This document shows, in pieces, positions 53,325-62,162 of a stretch of 64,000 bases of DNA. Source of the DNA: an uncultured Granulosicoccaceae bacterium (GTDB taxonomy: Bacteria; Pseudomonadota; Gammaproteobacteria; Granulosicoccales; Granulosicoccaceae). Position numbers and translations under genes: made by a program. The notes beneath the pieces were generated by a model that saw nothing but the letters and a program-made list of their open reading frames with translations, was not told the DNA's origin and did not search any database. The DNA lies in the NCBI GenBank assembly GCA_937930305.1, contig CALGLE010000012.1:1-64000 (forward strand), in the 5' to 3' direction. Every line of letters starts with the position of its first letter. Position 1 is the first letter of the stretch.

Positions 53325-54914
53325 ATGATTCAAAACCCCATACTAAAAGGGTTTAATCCGGACCCCTCGTTCTGTCGAGTGGGTGATGACTACTACATCG
53401 CCACCTCGACGTTCCAGTGGTATCCGGGTGTGCAAATACATCATTCGCGCGATTTAGCGAACTGGCAATTGGTGTCTCGTCCGTTGAATCGCGCTACACA
53501 GCTCGATATGCGTGGCAACCCGGATGATTGCGGCATATGGGCGCCGTGTTTAAGCTACGCCGACGGAAAATTTTGGTTGGTTTATACCGATGTAAAACGC
53601 CACGCGGGTGATTTTAAAGACGCCCACAACTACATTGTTACGTCCGAGACCATCGACGGCGAATGGTCTGATCCAACCTATGTGAATTCCAGCGGCTTTG
53701 ACCCATCGTTATTTCATGATGAGGATGGTCGTAAGTATTTTATGAATATGCGTTGGAATCATCGCGGCATTGGCAGCGGTTGTAATTCAACGCACGATGC
53801 ATTCGACGGAATTCTTCTACAGGAATGGTCACCCACCGAAGGCTTGATTGGGCCTTGTAAAAACATTTACGCCGGAACCGATCGTGGCTTAACCGAAGCG
53901 CCGCATATGTTTAAACGCGCCGGTTACTACTACTTGACCACGGCAGAAGGTGGCACCGAGTACGATCATGCCGTGAGTCTGGCGCGCTCAACCGATCTTT
54001 GGGGGCCGTATGAAGACCATCCTGAGAAGCATGTGATGAGCGCGCGCGATACGCCCGAACATCCCTTACAACGAGTCGGGCATGGTCAATATGTGGAAGC
54101 CGCCGATGGCACCGCCTGGCATACGTTTTTAATGGGCAGGCCCATAACAGGCATTGGAACACGCAACTGCCCCATGGGGCGAGAAACGGGTATTGCCCAA
54201 TGCGTGTGGAAAGACGATTGGTTGTACTTAAAAGACGGTGGCCTGTTACCGCCCAGCCGTTTGCCCGGCGCACAACCACAGCCAAGAACCGATGAAGTGC
54301 ACGAACACTTCTCCGAGCTGCCTAGTTCGTTTCAATGGTTGCGCACACCGTACCCCGAGCGTTTGTTTCGAATCGATGACGGTGCATTGGTGTTAATAGG
54401 ACGTGAAGGCTTAGGCAGTTGGTTCGAGCAATCGTTAGTGGCCAGGCGACAAGAAGACTTTAACTACAACGCAGCCACCCGCCTAGAGTTTTCTCCCACC
54501 ACCTATCAACAAGCTGCCGGTTTAACCACTTACTACGATCGGCACCGTTTTCATGCAGCTCTTATTACGGTTGAGAATGGCGTTCGTGTGGCCACACTGA
54601 TGTCGTGTAACTCGCAATGGCCGGAAGGGCAGTTGTCTTATCCCTTAGAGAAGCCTGTGGTTTTACCGGATGGGCCCATTCACTTCTCAGTTGAAGTTCG
54701 TGCAGCCTCCCAACAATTTTTCTGGGCAACACCGGGTGAAACGCCGCAATCTTTAGGGCCATCATTGGATGCGTCAATTATTTCTGATGAAGGTGGGCAA
54801 GGGCTGGAACATTCCTCGTTTACTGGTGCGTTTGTGGGGTTAGTCGCTTTTGATGTCACGGCCAGTGCCTGCGAAGCAAAATTTACGCAATTTACTTATG
54901 CAGCGGTTGAGTAG
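53325..54914 (+). CDS. Glycoside hydrolase family 43 beta-xylosidase-like enzyme
   Basis: A 529-residue cytosolic (no signal peptide) GH43 enzyme. The five-bladed propeller holds the expected acids: D13 in GFNPDPSF (base), D126 in SSGFDPSLFHDEDG (pKa modulator) and E191 in GLTEAPHMFKRAGYYYL (acid). A C-terminal beta-sandwich of about 200 residues follows. The closest characterised proteins are XynB-like 1,4-beta-xylosidase/arabinofuranosidases. It would hydrolyse imported xylo-oligosaccharides, yet no other xylan gene is nearby. Confidence 0.9.
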   Translation: MIQNPILKGFNPDPSFCRVGDDYYIATSTFQWYPGVQIHHSRDLANWQLVSRPLNRATQLDMRGNPDDCGIWAPCLSYADGKFWLVYTDVKRHAGDFKDAHNYIVTSETIDGEWSDPTYVNSSGFDPSLFHDEDGRKYFMNMRWNHRGIGSGCNSTHDAFDGILLQEWSPTEGLIGPCKNIYAGTDRGLTEAPHMFKRAGYYYLTTAEGGTEYDHAVSLARSTDLWGPYEDHPEKHVMSARDTPEHPLQRVGHGQYVEAADGTAWHTFLMGRPITGIGTRNCPMGRETGIAQCVWKDDWLYLKDGGLLPPSRLPGAQPQPRTDEVHEHFSELPSSFQWLRTPYPERLFRIDDGALVLIGREGLGSWFEQSLVARRQEDFNYNAATRLEFSPTTYQQAAGLTTYYDRHRFHAALITVENGVRVATLMSCNSQWPEGQLSYPLEKPVVLPDGPIHFSVEVRAASQQFFWATPGETPQSLGPSLDASIISDEGGQGLEHSSFTGAFVGLVAFDVTASACEAKFTQFTYAAVE

Positions 54915-54929
54915 CCGTTAAGTTAGCTC

Positions 54930-55784
54930 ATGGCGGAAAGTGCAACACGACTATATGCACTGTTAGCGCGCAACCATTCTAATGGTGTTGTTTTTCGTCG
55001 TGGCCCAAGTAAACTCGTTCAACTACTTCAGTGGGACCTAGCCAACGATACGCTTACACCCGGTCAGTGGTTTAAAGGACGCGTTTATGAGCGCCTGTGT
55101 GATTTATCACCCGACGGAAAATACTTACTCTATTTCGCGGCAAATTTTAAACCTCCGTATGGCACTTGGTCAGCGATCAGTAAGCCGCCTTATTTTTCAG
55201 CCCTGGCGCTGTGGCCCAAAGGTGACACCTGGGGCGGTGGTGGTCTGTTCGACGCAGACAGCAACGGCATTACGCTGAACCACAGTCCTTCAGAGATGGC
55301 TATGGCCGATGGGTTTAAGCTACCACCGAATTTTCGTGTGCGAAAGCAAGCCGAGTTCTCCGGCTGGGGAACCGGTGAGTTGGTGTTATCGCATCGGCTT
55401 GTGCGAGACGGTTGGATACCTCACTCAGAAGGCGTTAGAAAACAGAATAAATTTGGATCAAAGCTAAGGATTGAATATACCGAGCCGCAGATCTGGATAA
55501 AGGCTGCGTTAAATGGTAAAGCCAAAATAGCGATGGAAACACACGGTATGTATGAGCGCCGAGGCGCGATGTACGTACATGAATTGAAGTATGAAAATGA
55601 ACAGGAGCAAATCGATTTTGGCCGATGTGATTGGGCAGATATAACGAAGGAAGGGGTTGTTTATTTTTCTACAGACGGTGTTCTTAAGAAAAAGCGACCT
55701 GGTCGGGAGGTGGAGATTATTGCTGATTTAACGGAAAATTCGTTCGAAGAGGTGGTTCCGACTGAACAGGCGCTTGAGTGGTGA
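54930..55784 (+). CDS. Hypothetical protein, beta-propeller-like
   Basis: The family is not recognised. The 284-residue protein has no signal peptide or membrane helix. A stretch near residue 55 (LCDLSPDGKYLLYFAANF) has the SPDGK pattern typical of propeller blades. Trp- and Gly-rich segments (WPKGDTWGGGGLFD, AEFSGWGTGELVLSHRL) and a Lys/Arg-rich end follow. It lies 15 bases after the GH43 gene and is probably cotranscribed. Any link with sugar use is only by position. Confidence 0.6.
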   Translation: MAESATRLYALLARNHSNGVVFRRGPSKLVQLLQWDLANDTLTPGQWFKGRVYERLCDLSPDGKYLLYFAANFKPPYGTWSAISKPPYFSALALWPKGDTWGGGGLFDADSNGITLNHSPSEMAMADGFKLPPNFRVRKQAEFSGWGTGELVLSHRLVRDGWIPHSEGVRKQNKFGSKLRIEYTEPQIWIKAALNGKAKIAMETHGMYERRGAMYVHELKYENEQEQIDFGRCDWADITKEGVVYFSTDGVLKKKRPGREVEIIADLTENSFEEVVPTEQALEW

Positions 55785-56043
55785 TATTGGATTTTTAACT
55801 ATTGCTACTTTGCGTGACAGGCAGTGCATGAGATTTTCTGAATTTAAAGTTCTGCTAAGCGGTATCAAGACTTTGATTGTGTTGCATCGATCCCGTATCA
55901 TTTTTTCAAATTATCTCATTTTCAGGCTCGGTCAAGTCACAAAATCGGCATAGTTATGCGGTTGTCTTATTGACCTTGCTTTCGAAAAAGTGAACTATTT
56001 GTATCTTAATGTGTTCACTCTCCAAAAACACGTAAGATTTTTA
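55785..56043. other. AT-rich intergenic stretch
   Basis: No gene is seen. The sequence is noticeably more AT-rich than its surroundings. It ends with TTCGAAAAAGTGAAC (55981-55995), one arm of a distant inverted repeat. Confidence 0.5.
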
Positions 56044-56193
56044 GTGAAACTACTTGACTATATTATAGCGTGCTGTTCGCTCTTGTTAGTTGGTTGCAGT
56101 AGCTCTAGCAATCCATCCGAAGGTGGTGGGACAACAAGCGAAATTGCGAATGATGGAAGCGAGACAACTTATGGATACAAAACCATCACCTGA
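56044..56193 (+). CDS. Small predicted lipoprotein
   Basis: From the in-frame GTG at 56044 a 49-residue product would have a compact signal peptide and lipobox (YIIACCSLLLVGCSSSS), then a Ser/Gly/Thr-rich tail ending at TTYGYKTIT. The track starts at 55990. The ribosome-binding site is weak, and the mature part is only about 30 residues. It may be a truncated relative of the lipoprotein that follows, or not expressed. No family recognised. Confidence 0.35.
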   Translation: MKLLDYIIACCSLLLVGCSSSSNPSEGGGTTSEIANDGSETTYGYKTIT

Positions 56194-56253
56194 TGAGTCA
56201 ATGAAGAATAGGACTCAACCAGAACAGATCAAATAATAAGGAAGGATAGATTT

Positions 56254-56751
56254 ATGAAAATAAAGCTAACAATAGTATTGATAACTGTAACCATGTTGGT
56301 AGCTTGTGGAGGTAGCAGTAGTAAAACTAACGATAGCGGCAATACGGAAAATGTTGTCCTTGATACGCCCAACCCTTTCTCCGATATTTCCGGAGTTTGG
56401 AACTCAAGCATAGTTGAAAACTTAAACGAAACTGGACAGCCGACTTTGGATGAGATCTACACAGTGTTTCGGTCTGATGGTTCGTTTGTTGTCTATGACT
56501 ATGAAAACGACGCTTTCGGTTCGTTTTTAAACTGCTATACACAGTCCTCGGTACAGCAATTTGACCATTTGGGAGACAACAAATTCAGCTTTACTGACCC
56601 AGAAAACGGCGGAGCCGTAAGTTCTTTTACGTTAATTGATATGAACAATATAAGCCTTAGTAACGTTGATGGAGTGCAAAATTGGAGACGAGAAGGGGCT
56701 CTTGTAGAAAACAATTTATCACCGATTTGCAATAGATCACTTACCCGTTAA
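56254..56751 (+). CDS. Predicted lipoprotein, unknown function
   Basis: A 165-residue protein with a clean lipoprotein signal (IKLTIVLITVTMLVACGGSSS; lipidated at C18), a Ser/Asn-rich spacer, and a small domain of about 120 residues (FSDISGVWNSSIVENLNE..., YTVFRSDGSFVVYDYEND). The GVW start and alternating strands resemble small lipocalin-like or META-like beta domains, but no family is certain. An AAGGA site precedes the ATG. Codon use is AT-rich like the rest of this stretch. Confidence 0.65.
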   Translation: MKIKLTIVLITVTMLVACGGSSSKTNDSGNTENVVLDTPNPFSDISGVWNSSIVENLNETGQPTLDEIYTVFRSDGSFVVYDYENDAFGSFLNCYTQSSVQQFDHLGDNKFSFTDPENGGAVSSFTLIDMNNISLSNVDGVQNWRREGALVENNLSPICNRSLTR

Positions 56752-57041
56752 AGCGCTATTGCATAAGTGAAATATAAGCGGTTCGGTTAATTATTAACCG
56801 TCTGGTGTCTTGCCGCACTGAGATTAGAGATGACAGTCCTTTTGAACCTACTTGGGTGGTTCGATGGCGGCGTCTTGCGAGATAGTTGTCCCCTATGGGT
56901 GAACAAGTTACTGGAATCCGTTCACTTTTTCGAAGCTAAGAATCCCATACTGTGAAAATTCGTGGAAAATACGGCTAGTGCCGAAATGGGGACTCTTTCT
57001 GCCAAAGTTTGACCTGGGTTCGCCAAGCATGCGAATGTCCG
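56752..57041. other. Intergenic region with 17-bp palindrome
   Basis: No gene is recognised. CGGTTAAT-T-ATTAACCG (56784-56800) is a perfect palindrome around one base, downstream of the lipoprotein gene. Further on, GTGAAC and GTTCAC (56900-56925) make another dyad and GTCCCC/GGGGAC (56888, 56986) a third. Together with the 15-bp repeat arm these symmetries look like remains of a small mobile or repetitive element. Confidence 0.4.
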
Positions 57042-57503
57042 CTAACTCCCACGCAACCGCTGTTGCACAACAACCATCAATACCCCAACCAACAAACCCC
57101 AAAACGCCCCTGATATTCCCAATATGCTGATGCCGGAGGCTGCGAATAAAAAAGTAACAGCCGCTGCTGGCCGCGCAGCTTCTTCACTGGCCATCATTGC
57201 GGCAACGATGGCCGAAAGGTTCACAGTATGTGCGCCCAAGGGGGCACCGAGTAAACTGAATAAGCCGGTGGTGCTAATTAATGGTGCAGCGGGTGTTTCA
57301 TAATGATTGGCACTCAGCACAGCCAAGCCTGGAATGTTTTGTGAAGCCATGGTGACAACGAGCAGTGGAACAGCGATGCCGATGATGCTTTCAAGGCTGA
57401 ATGTAGGCTTTGTTAACACCAGTTGTGGTGTGACGTTAACTGTCAGCTGCGACACCCAATCGCTTGAAAAATCAACGCCAAGCAACCCCCACTGGCATAT
57501 CAT
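57042..57503 (-). pseudogene. benE: benE (benzoate/H+ symporter) remnant
   Basis: The 153-residue ORF retains parts of BenE. It has the mid-protein segment TFSLESIIGIAVPLLVVTMASQNIPGLAVL with GAPLGAHTVNLSAIVAAMM, then jumps to the terminal AAAVTFLFAASGISILGISGAFWGLLVG. Full BenE proteins have about 390 residues. Here the first half is missing and about 80 residues are lost internally, in frame. It is therefore a relic and cannot transport. It runs convergent with the lipoprotein gene and divergent from the EamA operon. Confidence 0.75.
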
Positions 57504-57654
57504 GAAGTAGGGGGATGAAGTGTATTCAGGTGCTGAAACGGATATCTTATCATTGTGGGTTTGGGTAAGATGATTGAGCGATCTTATTGGCGTTACTCAT
57601 GTTGACTTCCTATTGTTCCCCAGCAGTGCCATTTGGTCGCTCAAAAGAATTCGT

Positions 57655-58551
57655 GTGAGCAAACCAAAGCCCGTGGTTAACACCACAAACAACACACTGG
57701 CCATCACTTGGGCGCTTATTGCGACAGCCTTGTTTGCCATTGCTGCGGTCATGGCCAAGGTGGGCGTTAAGCAATACCCCTTGCTTCAAATTCTATTTTT
57801 CAGGCAACTGGTTGTGTTGTTATCTGTTTTACCGGTTATTGCTTCCTCATTTCCAAGAAGTTTAGAAACAGCCCATCCGAAGATTCATGTGGTGCGCCTA
57901 GTGGGGTCTTTTATTGCGCTATCGTGCGGCATTTGGGCGGTGTCTGTACTGCCATTAACCACCGCAATTACGTTGGGATTTACATCGGTGTTTTTTATCG
58001 CCTTACTGGCGATGGTTTTTTTGAAAGAGGCCGTGAGTGTGAATCGTTTCGCCGCCATCCTCGTTGGGTTTATAGGGGTTGTGGTGGTTATGCGTCCAGG
58101 TGCTGATGATTTTGCAAGCTTCTATGCCTTCATTCCTATACTGGGTGCGCTTGGCGCTGCGGTGGCCATTGTGTCCGTAAGAAAATTATCCCAACAAGAA
58201 TCCACGGCAACCCTGTTGGCTTATCAAGCTGTATTTGTGGGTGTGCTAGCGGGTATACCTTTGTTGTGGTTATGGAAGGCACCCGATGTGTTTGGTGTTT
58301 TCTTTCTATTAGCCATGGGGGCAGCCGCCGCAGGTGGGCAATGGTTTGGTGTTAAGGCGTTGCGGTTGGGGGAGGCCAGCTTGGTAGGCAATATTCAATA
58401 TGTGCAACTGATTTATGCGGCCCTATTCGGTTTCGTGATTTTTGGCGAAGTGCCCACTTTGCACACATTAATCGGTGGCGCCATTATTATTGGTTCCTCA
58501 GTGTATTTGTTGCATCGCGAATCCTTGGCAAAGTCCATTAAACCTGTATAG
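57655..58551 (+). CDS. EamA/DMT-family transporter
   Basis: A 298-residue membrane protein with ten hydrophobic helices in two EamA repeats (ALFAIAAVMAKVGVKQYPLLQILFFRQLVVLL and GALGAAVAIVSVRKLSQQESTATLLAYQ). The GTG at 57655 is preferred over the track start at 57574, as residues before it are not membrane-like. Such proteins export or import small metabolites such as amino acids. It heads a set with a dehydrogenase, an aldehyde dehydrogenase and a VOC protein, and so may import their substrate. Confidence 0.85.
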   Translation: MSKPKPVVNTTNNTLAITWALIATALFAIAAVMAKVGVKQYPLLQILFFRQLVVLLSVLPVIASSFPRSLETAHPKIHVVRLVGSFIALSCGIWAVSVLPLTTAITLGFTSVFFIALLAMVFLKEAVSVNRFAAILVGFIGVVVVMRPGADDFASFYAFIPILGALGAAVAIVSVRKLSQQESTATLLAYQAVFVGVLAGIPLLWLWKAPDVFGVFFLLAMGAAAAGGQWFGVKALRLGEASLVGNIQYVQLIYAALFGFVIFGEVPTLHTLIGGAIIIGSSVYLLHRESLAKSIKPV

Positions 58552-58561
58552 GAAAAACCCT

Positions 58562-59413
58562 TTGAATATCGGCGTGATCGGATGTGGAAGCATGGGGGGC
58601 GGCATGGCACGGCAGTTGTTAGCGGCCGGTTATTCGTTGTGTTGTTTTGATCCTCGGGCTGAGGTTCTGCACGAACTCAGTGAGGCTGGTGCAGAACCTG
58701 CTGCGTCAGCAAACGAAGTGGCGAATGCTGCCCAAGTCATTATCCTATCGTTGCCAAAAGCGGTTTTTGTCGAAGCGGTTATGTCCGATATCGCGGCAGA
58801 CATTCAACCCGGCAGTATCGTATTAGATACCTCCACATCAGAACCTGCTACCTCTCAACGCATGGCAGCTTTGGGTGAGCAACGCGGATTCACTTTCGTG
58901 GATGGACCGGTCAGTGGCGGGCCGGCAGCGGCAAACGCTGGCACCATGACCATGCTACTCGGTGGCGATCGTGTCGCTATTGACACGATGAAGCCTGTGT
59001 TGGATGTGCTTACCGCCAAAACCGTGTTTGTGGGTGGATCGGGCGCAGGGCATGCGGCAAAGATTGCAAACAATATGCTGTGTGCCGCCAATTTGGTTCT
59101 GGTCGCAGAAGCGGTTCGTTTGGGTGAATCCTGCGGCGTTCAAGCGCAGGATTTACTGGAAGGGGTGAATGCAGGTTCTGGGCGCAGTGGGGTGAGTGAA
59201 GTGAACTTTCCTAAATGGGTGTTGAATGGCGCATTTGATTCCGGCTTCACCATGGAGCTTATGCGAAAAGATGTGGGCCTTGCTATAAAATTAGCGCAAG
59301 AATCGGGTGTTGAGTTAGCTGGATTTAAACCTATAGCAGATGTGTGGTTAACGGATTCTGAACATGTGCCAAACAGCGCTGACTTCAACGAAATCGTAAA
59401 ACCCAAACCTTAA
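58562..59413 (+). CDS. 3-hydroxyisobutyrate dehydrogenase-family oxidoreductase
   Basis: A 283-residue beta-hydroxyacid dehydrogenase. The cofactor motif is IGVIGCGSMGGGMARQLLAAGY, the substrate-binding motif DGPVSGGPAAANAGTMTMLLGG, and the catalytic lysine lies in GAGHAAKIANNMLCAANL. The TTG at 58562, just after AGGA overlapping the EamA stop, gives the right N-terminus; the track start at 58475 lies inside the EamA gene. Members act on 3-hydroxyisobutyrate, tartronate semialdehyde or similar. The ALDH gene downstream could oxidise its aldehyde product. Confidence 0.88.
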   Translation: MNIGVIGCGSMGGGMARQLLAAGYSLCCFDPRAEVLHELSEAGAEPAASANEVANAAQVIILSLPKAVFVEAVMSDIAADIQPGSIVLDTSTSEPATSQRMAALGEQRGFTFVDGPVSGGPAAANAGTMTMLLGGDRVAIDTMKPVLDVLTAKTVFVGGSGAGHAAKIANNMLCAANLVLVAEAVRLGESCGVQAQDLLEGVNAGSGRSGVSEVNFPKWVLNGAFDSGFTMELMRKDVGLAIKLAQESGVELAGFKPIADVWLTDSEHVPNSADFNEIVKPKP

Positions 59414-59451
59414 AAATATCTAACAATAAAGTCCAATAGAAGGCCATGGTT

Positions 59452-60960
59452 ATGTCAGATCGTCAGAAGCGTTTGCAACACGCTATGGGTGCTGTGGGCT
59501 TGGGGGATTCACCGCAGAGCCTGGTTAACGGAAGTTTCGTGAATGGTGATGGTGATGTCATCACGTTGGTTGATCCCTACACAGAAGATACATTGTGCAC
59601 CTATCGTGATGCCGGCGCGTCTGTCTCTGGGCGTGCGTGTGATGCATCCCTCGCTGTGCAACCTCAATGGGCCAAAGCGTTCTCTGCCGCTGCTCGCGGG
59701 CAAGTGTTACAAGATATCTCACGAGCGGTGCTGGCACACGCCGAACCTTTATCAGTAATAGAAGCCATCGTTGCCGGTAAACCGATACGCGATTGTCGAA
59801 TTGAAGTGGCCAAAGTGGCGGAAATGTTCGCCTACTACGCGGGTTGGGCAGACAAGCTGCACGGCGAAGTCATTCCGGTTCCTTCGGGTCATTTAAACTA
59901 CACCTTGCGAGAACCCTTGGGTGTGGTGTTTCAAATCACACCGTGGAACGCACCCATTTTTACCGGCGGTTGGCAAATTGCACCTGCGATCGCTACTGGT
60001 AATGGGGTGGTGATTAAGCCCAGTGAATTGACCCCTATAACAACGGTTGCGTTAGTCGCATTGGCGGAAGCGCACGGTTTGCCCAAAGGCTTAGTAAATG
60101 TGCTGTGTGGTCTTGGCCCTACCGCTGGGCAAGCGGCCATTGAGCATCCCGCAGTGCGCAAAGTGATTTTTGTGGGTTCGCCGGAAACCGGTCGACGCGT
60201 GGCCACGGCCGCCGCAGCCAACTTAAAACCTTCCGTGCTTGAACTCGGTGGCAAGTCGGCCAATATTGTATTTGAAGATGCGAATTTAGAACACGCATGC
60301 TTAGGTGCACAGGCCGCCATATTTTCAGGAGCAGGCCAGAGTTGTGTGGCTGGTTCTCGGTTGCTGGTTCAACGCTCTGTACACAGCGATATGGTTGCCA
60401 TGTTGTCGGAAGGCATGAACAAAATACAACTGGGCGATCCGTTGGGCGAAGCCACAGAGGTTGGTCCGATCAGTAATGCACGTCAGTTTAAGCATGTGCA
60501 AGGCATGATTCAGACAGCCAAGAGTGAAGGTGCGACGGTTCTTACTCGCAGTGGGGCGAACGACAGCGGTTATTTCGTACCACCGACAGTGTTGAATGAA
60601 GTGTCCAATACATCCACGGCCGCACAAACTGAAATATTTGGCCCCGTGGTAGCCGCCATACCGTTTGACGATGAAGCGGAAGCGATACATCTAGCGAACG
60701 AGTCAAACTTTGGCTTGGCAGGCGCTGTATGGACTGCAGATGTTGGGCGTGCTCACCGGTTGGCAGAAGCGGTTAGGGCAGGCACCTTTTGGATAAACAG
60801 TTATAAAGCCATTCATGTGTCGTCCCCGTTTGGTGGTTCGTTGAATTCAGGCTTTGGGCGATCCAGCGGGCGTGATGCCTTAATGGAATACACGTCAGCA
60901 AAAAGTGTCTGGCTAGACAGTGCGCCCACGCCAATGATTGCTTTTGGCTACGTACCCTAA
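59452..60960 (+). CDS. Aldehyde dehydrogenase (NAD(P)+-dependent)
   Basis: A 502-residue ALDH. The core motifs are there: FQITPWNAPIFTGGWQIAPAIATGN, KPSELTPIT, VIFVGSPETGRRVA, LELGGKSANIVFEDA (general-base Glu) and the nucleophile GAGQSCVAGSRLLV (near residue 300), then QTEIFGPVVAAIPFD. The ATG at 59452 has AGAAGG eight bases upstream and is preferred to the one at 59446. The subgroup resembles betaine/amino- or hydroxymuconic-semialdehyde dehydrogenases; the substrate is unknown. The VOC gene follows after 14 bases. Confidence 0.92.
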   Translation: MSDRQKRLQHAMGAVGLGDSPQSLVNGSFVNGDGDVITLVDPYTEDTLCTYRDAGASVSGRACDASLAVQPQWAKAFSAAARGQVLQDISRAVLAHAEPLSVIEAIVAGKPIRDCRIEVAKVAEMFAYYAGWADKLHGEVIPVPSGHLNYTLREPLGVVFQITPWNAPIFTGGWQIAPAIATGNGVVIKPSELTPITTVALVALAEAHGLPKGLVNVLCGLGPTAGQAAIEHPAVRKVIFVGSPETGRRVATAAAANLKPSVLELGGKSANIVFEDANLEHACLGAQAAIFSGAGQSCVAGSRLLVQRSVHSDMVAMLSEGMNKIQLGDPLGEATEVGPISNARQFKHVQGMIQTAKSEGATVLTRSGANDSGYFVPPTVLNEVSNTSTAAQTEIFGPVVAAIPFDDEAEAIHLANESNFGLAGAVWTADVGRAHRLAEAVRAGTFWINSYKAIHVSSPFGGSLNSGFGRSSGRDALMEYTSAKSVWLDSAPTPMIAFGYVP

Positions 60961-60974
60961 GGGGAGACCCTATT

Positions 60975-61850
60975 TTGAATGCCTCATTCGGTATTGACCA
61001 TCCACTGCTGGCAACCCACGACATTCATACCCTGCGTGAATATCTTATCGCGCTTGGTTTTAACATGACCGCTGTTGGCAAACACCCGTGGGGTACCAGC
61101 ACCAGTCTTGCCATGTTTGACGGTTGTTTGTTAGAAATTATGGGCCTGTATGACAGCACATTGATTGATGAAGTACCCGCGGGCGAATTTCGATTTGGGC
61201 GGCATGTGTTTGAACACCTGCAGCTGCGCGAAGGCATCGCTTTGACCGCATTGCACAGTTTGAACTCAGAACAAGATGCCGAACACGCAGAAGACCAAGG
61301 CTTTCACATAGCTGGTCAACTTGAATTTGGTCGAGACGTGACTTTACCGGATGGGTCCACCGGTCGAACAAAAACCACACTGGCCTTGATGCCCGATAAA
61401 ACCTTCCCGCGATTGTCGTTCTTTTTATGCCAACAACATCGGCCCGAATTAATTTACGTACCGCAATGGTTGAAGCACCCCAACACAGTTCACGGAATTT
61501 GTGGAGTGAATGCGGTTGCGAAGGCTGTGCATCATGAGCAATTGCAACAGCGTTTTTCAAAGCTCTATGGAACCCATCAACTATTAGATGGAGGTTTCCA
61601 ATTTCAAACGGCCAATGGGGTGCTGAGGTTTTTTGAACCGGATGCGTTCGCAAGCACGGTTGGCGCTGTACCTGAAAAGATACTCCATGAAGCGCTACCG
61701 TGTATAGCTGGAATGGATTTTTTAACAGAAGATGTTGGGGAGTTTAGAAAATACCTTGAAACATCAGGAATGGCTTATCGGGAGCTTGCAGCAGGGTTTG
61801 CGTTAACAAATCCGGAAGTCACCGCTAACACCGTTTTTAGGTTCTTTTAA
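60975..61850 (+). CDS. Two-module VOC (glyoxalase-like) protein
   Basis: A 291-residue protein of the glyoxalase-like (PF13468-type) group. The first module opens GIDHPLLATHDIHTLREYLIALGFNMT with metal-ligand candidates H8 and E in CLLEIMGLY. A second module starts NTVHGICGVNAVAKAVHHEQLQQRF. The C-terminal part (MDFLTEDVGEFRKYLETSGMAY) resembles a third strand set. The TTG start at 60975 follows GGGGAGA. It is the last gene of the transporter-dehydrogenase-ALDH run. An isomerase or lyase step is likely, but unproven. Confidence 0.8.
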   Translation: MNASFGIDHPLLATHDIHTLREYLIALGFNMTAVGKHPWGTSTSLAMFDGCLLEIMGLYDSTLIDEVPAGEFRFGRHVFEHLQLREGIALTALHSLNSEQDAEHAEDQGFHIAGQLEFGRDVTLPDGSTGRTKTTLALMPDKTFPRLSFFLCQQHRPELIYVPQWLKHPNTVHGICGVNAVAKAVHHEQLQQRFSKLYGTHQLLDGGFQFQTANGVLRFFEPDAFASTVGAVPEKILHEALPCIAGMDFLTEDVGEFRKYLETSGMAYRELAAGFALTNPEVTANTVFRFF

Positions 61851-62162
61851 ATAAGACCCGCTTTGGACAATACAAAGCAAGCTAAACCTGGTGGTGATCA
61901 TGGATTTAAGCCTTGGAATGTGTTCACGTATACGTTGAGAGCTGAATGCCACACACCATGAACAAAGTTTCTAGAGCTGATTTCTAGGCGATTTTCAAAC
62001 AATATTTTCTAGAGCAACGATTAAGTTCCTGGTTAAATGTGCACGAATCCACATAAGTGAAACACCGCGTGAGTTTCTGAATGCAAATCACTGCAAATCG
62101 ATATTTCTAAAAAAAGACGAAGGCTATACTCGCCCAAGTTTTTTTGATGGAGTGTCAGTTCT
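61851..62162 (+). other. Intergenic region before the beta-helix protein
   Basis: No gene is seen. GCTTTG and CAAAGC (61860-61878) form a weak 6-bp hairpin right after the VOC stop. TATACT at 62125-62130 could be a -10 box for the next gene, but no good -35 is visible. Confidence 0.4.

Larger units (their letters stand above)
55981..56934. repeat. 15-bp inverted repeats enclosing two small lipoprotein genes
   Basis: TTCGAAAAAGTGAAC at 55981-55995 recurs as its exact reverse complement at 56920-56934, about 0.94 kb apart. Between them are the two lipoprotein ORFs and AT-rich spacer. No transposase is present. The pair may be the ends of a small non-autonomous element or copies of a dispersed repeat. 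Confidence 0.4.
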
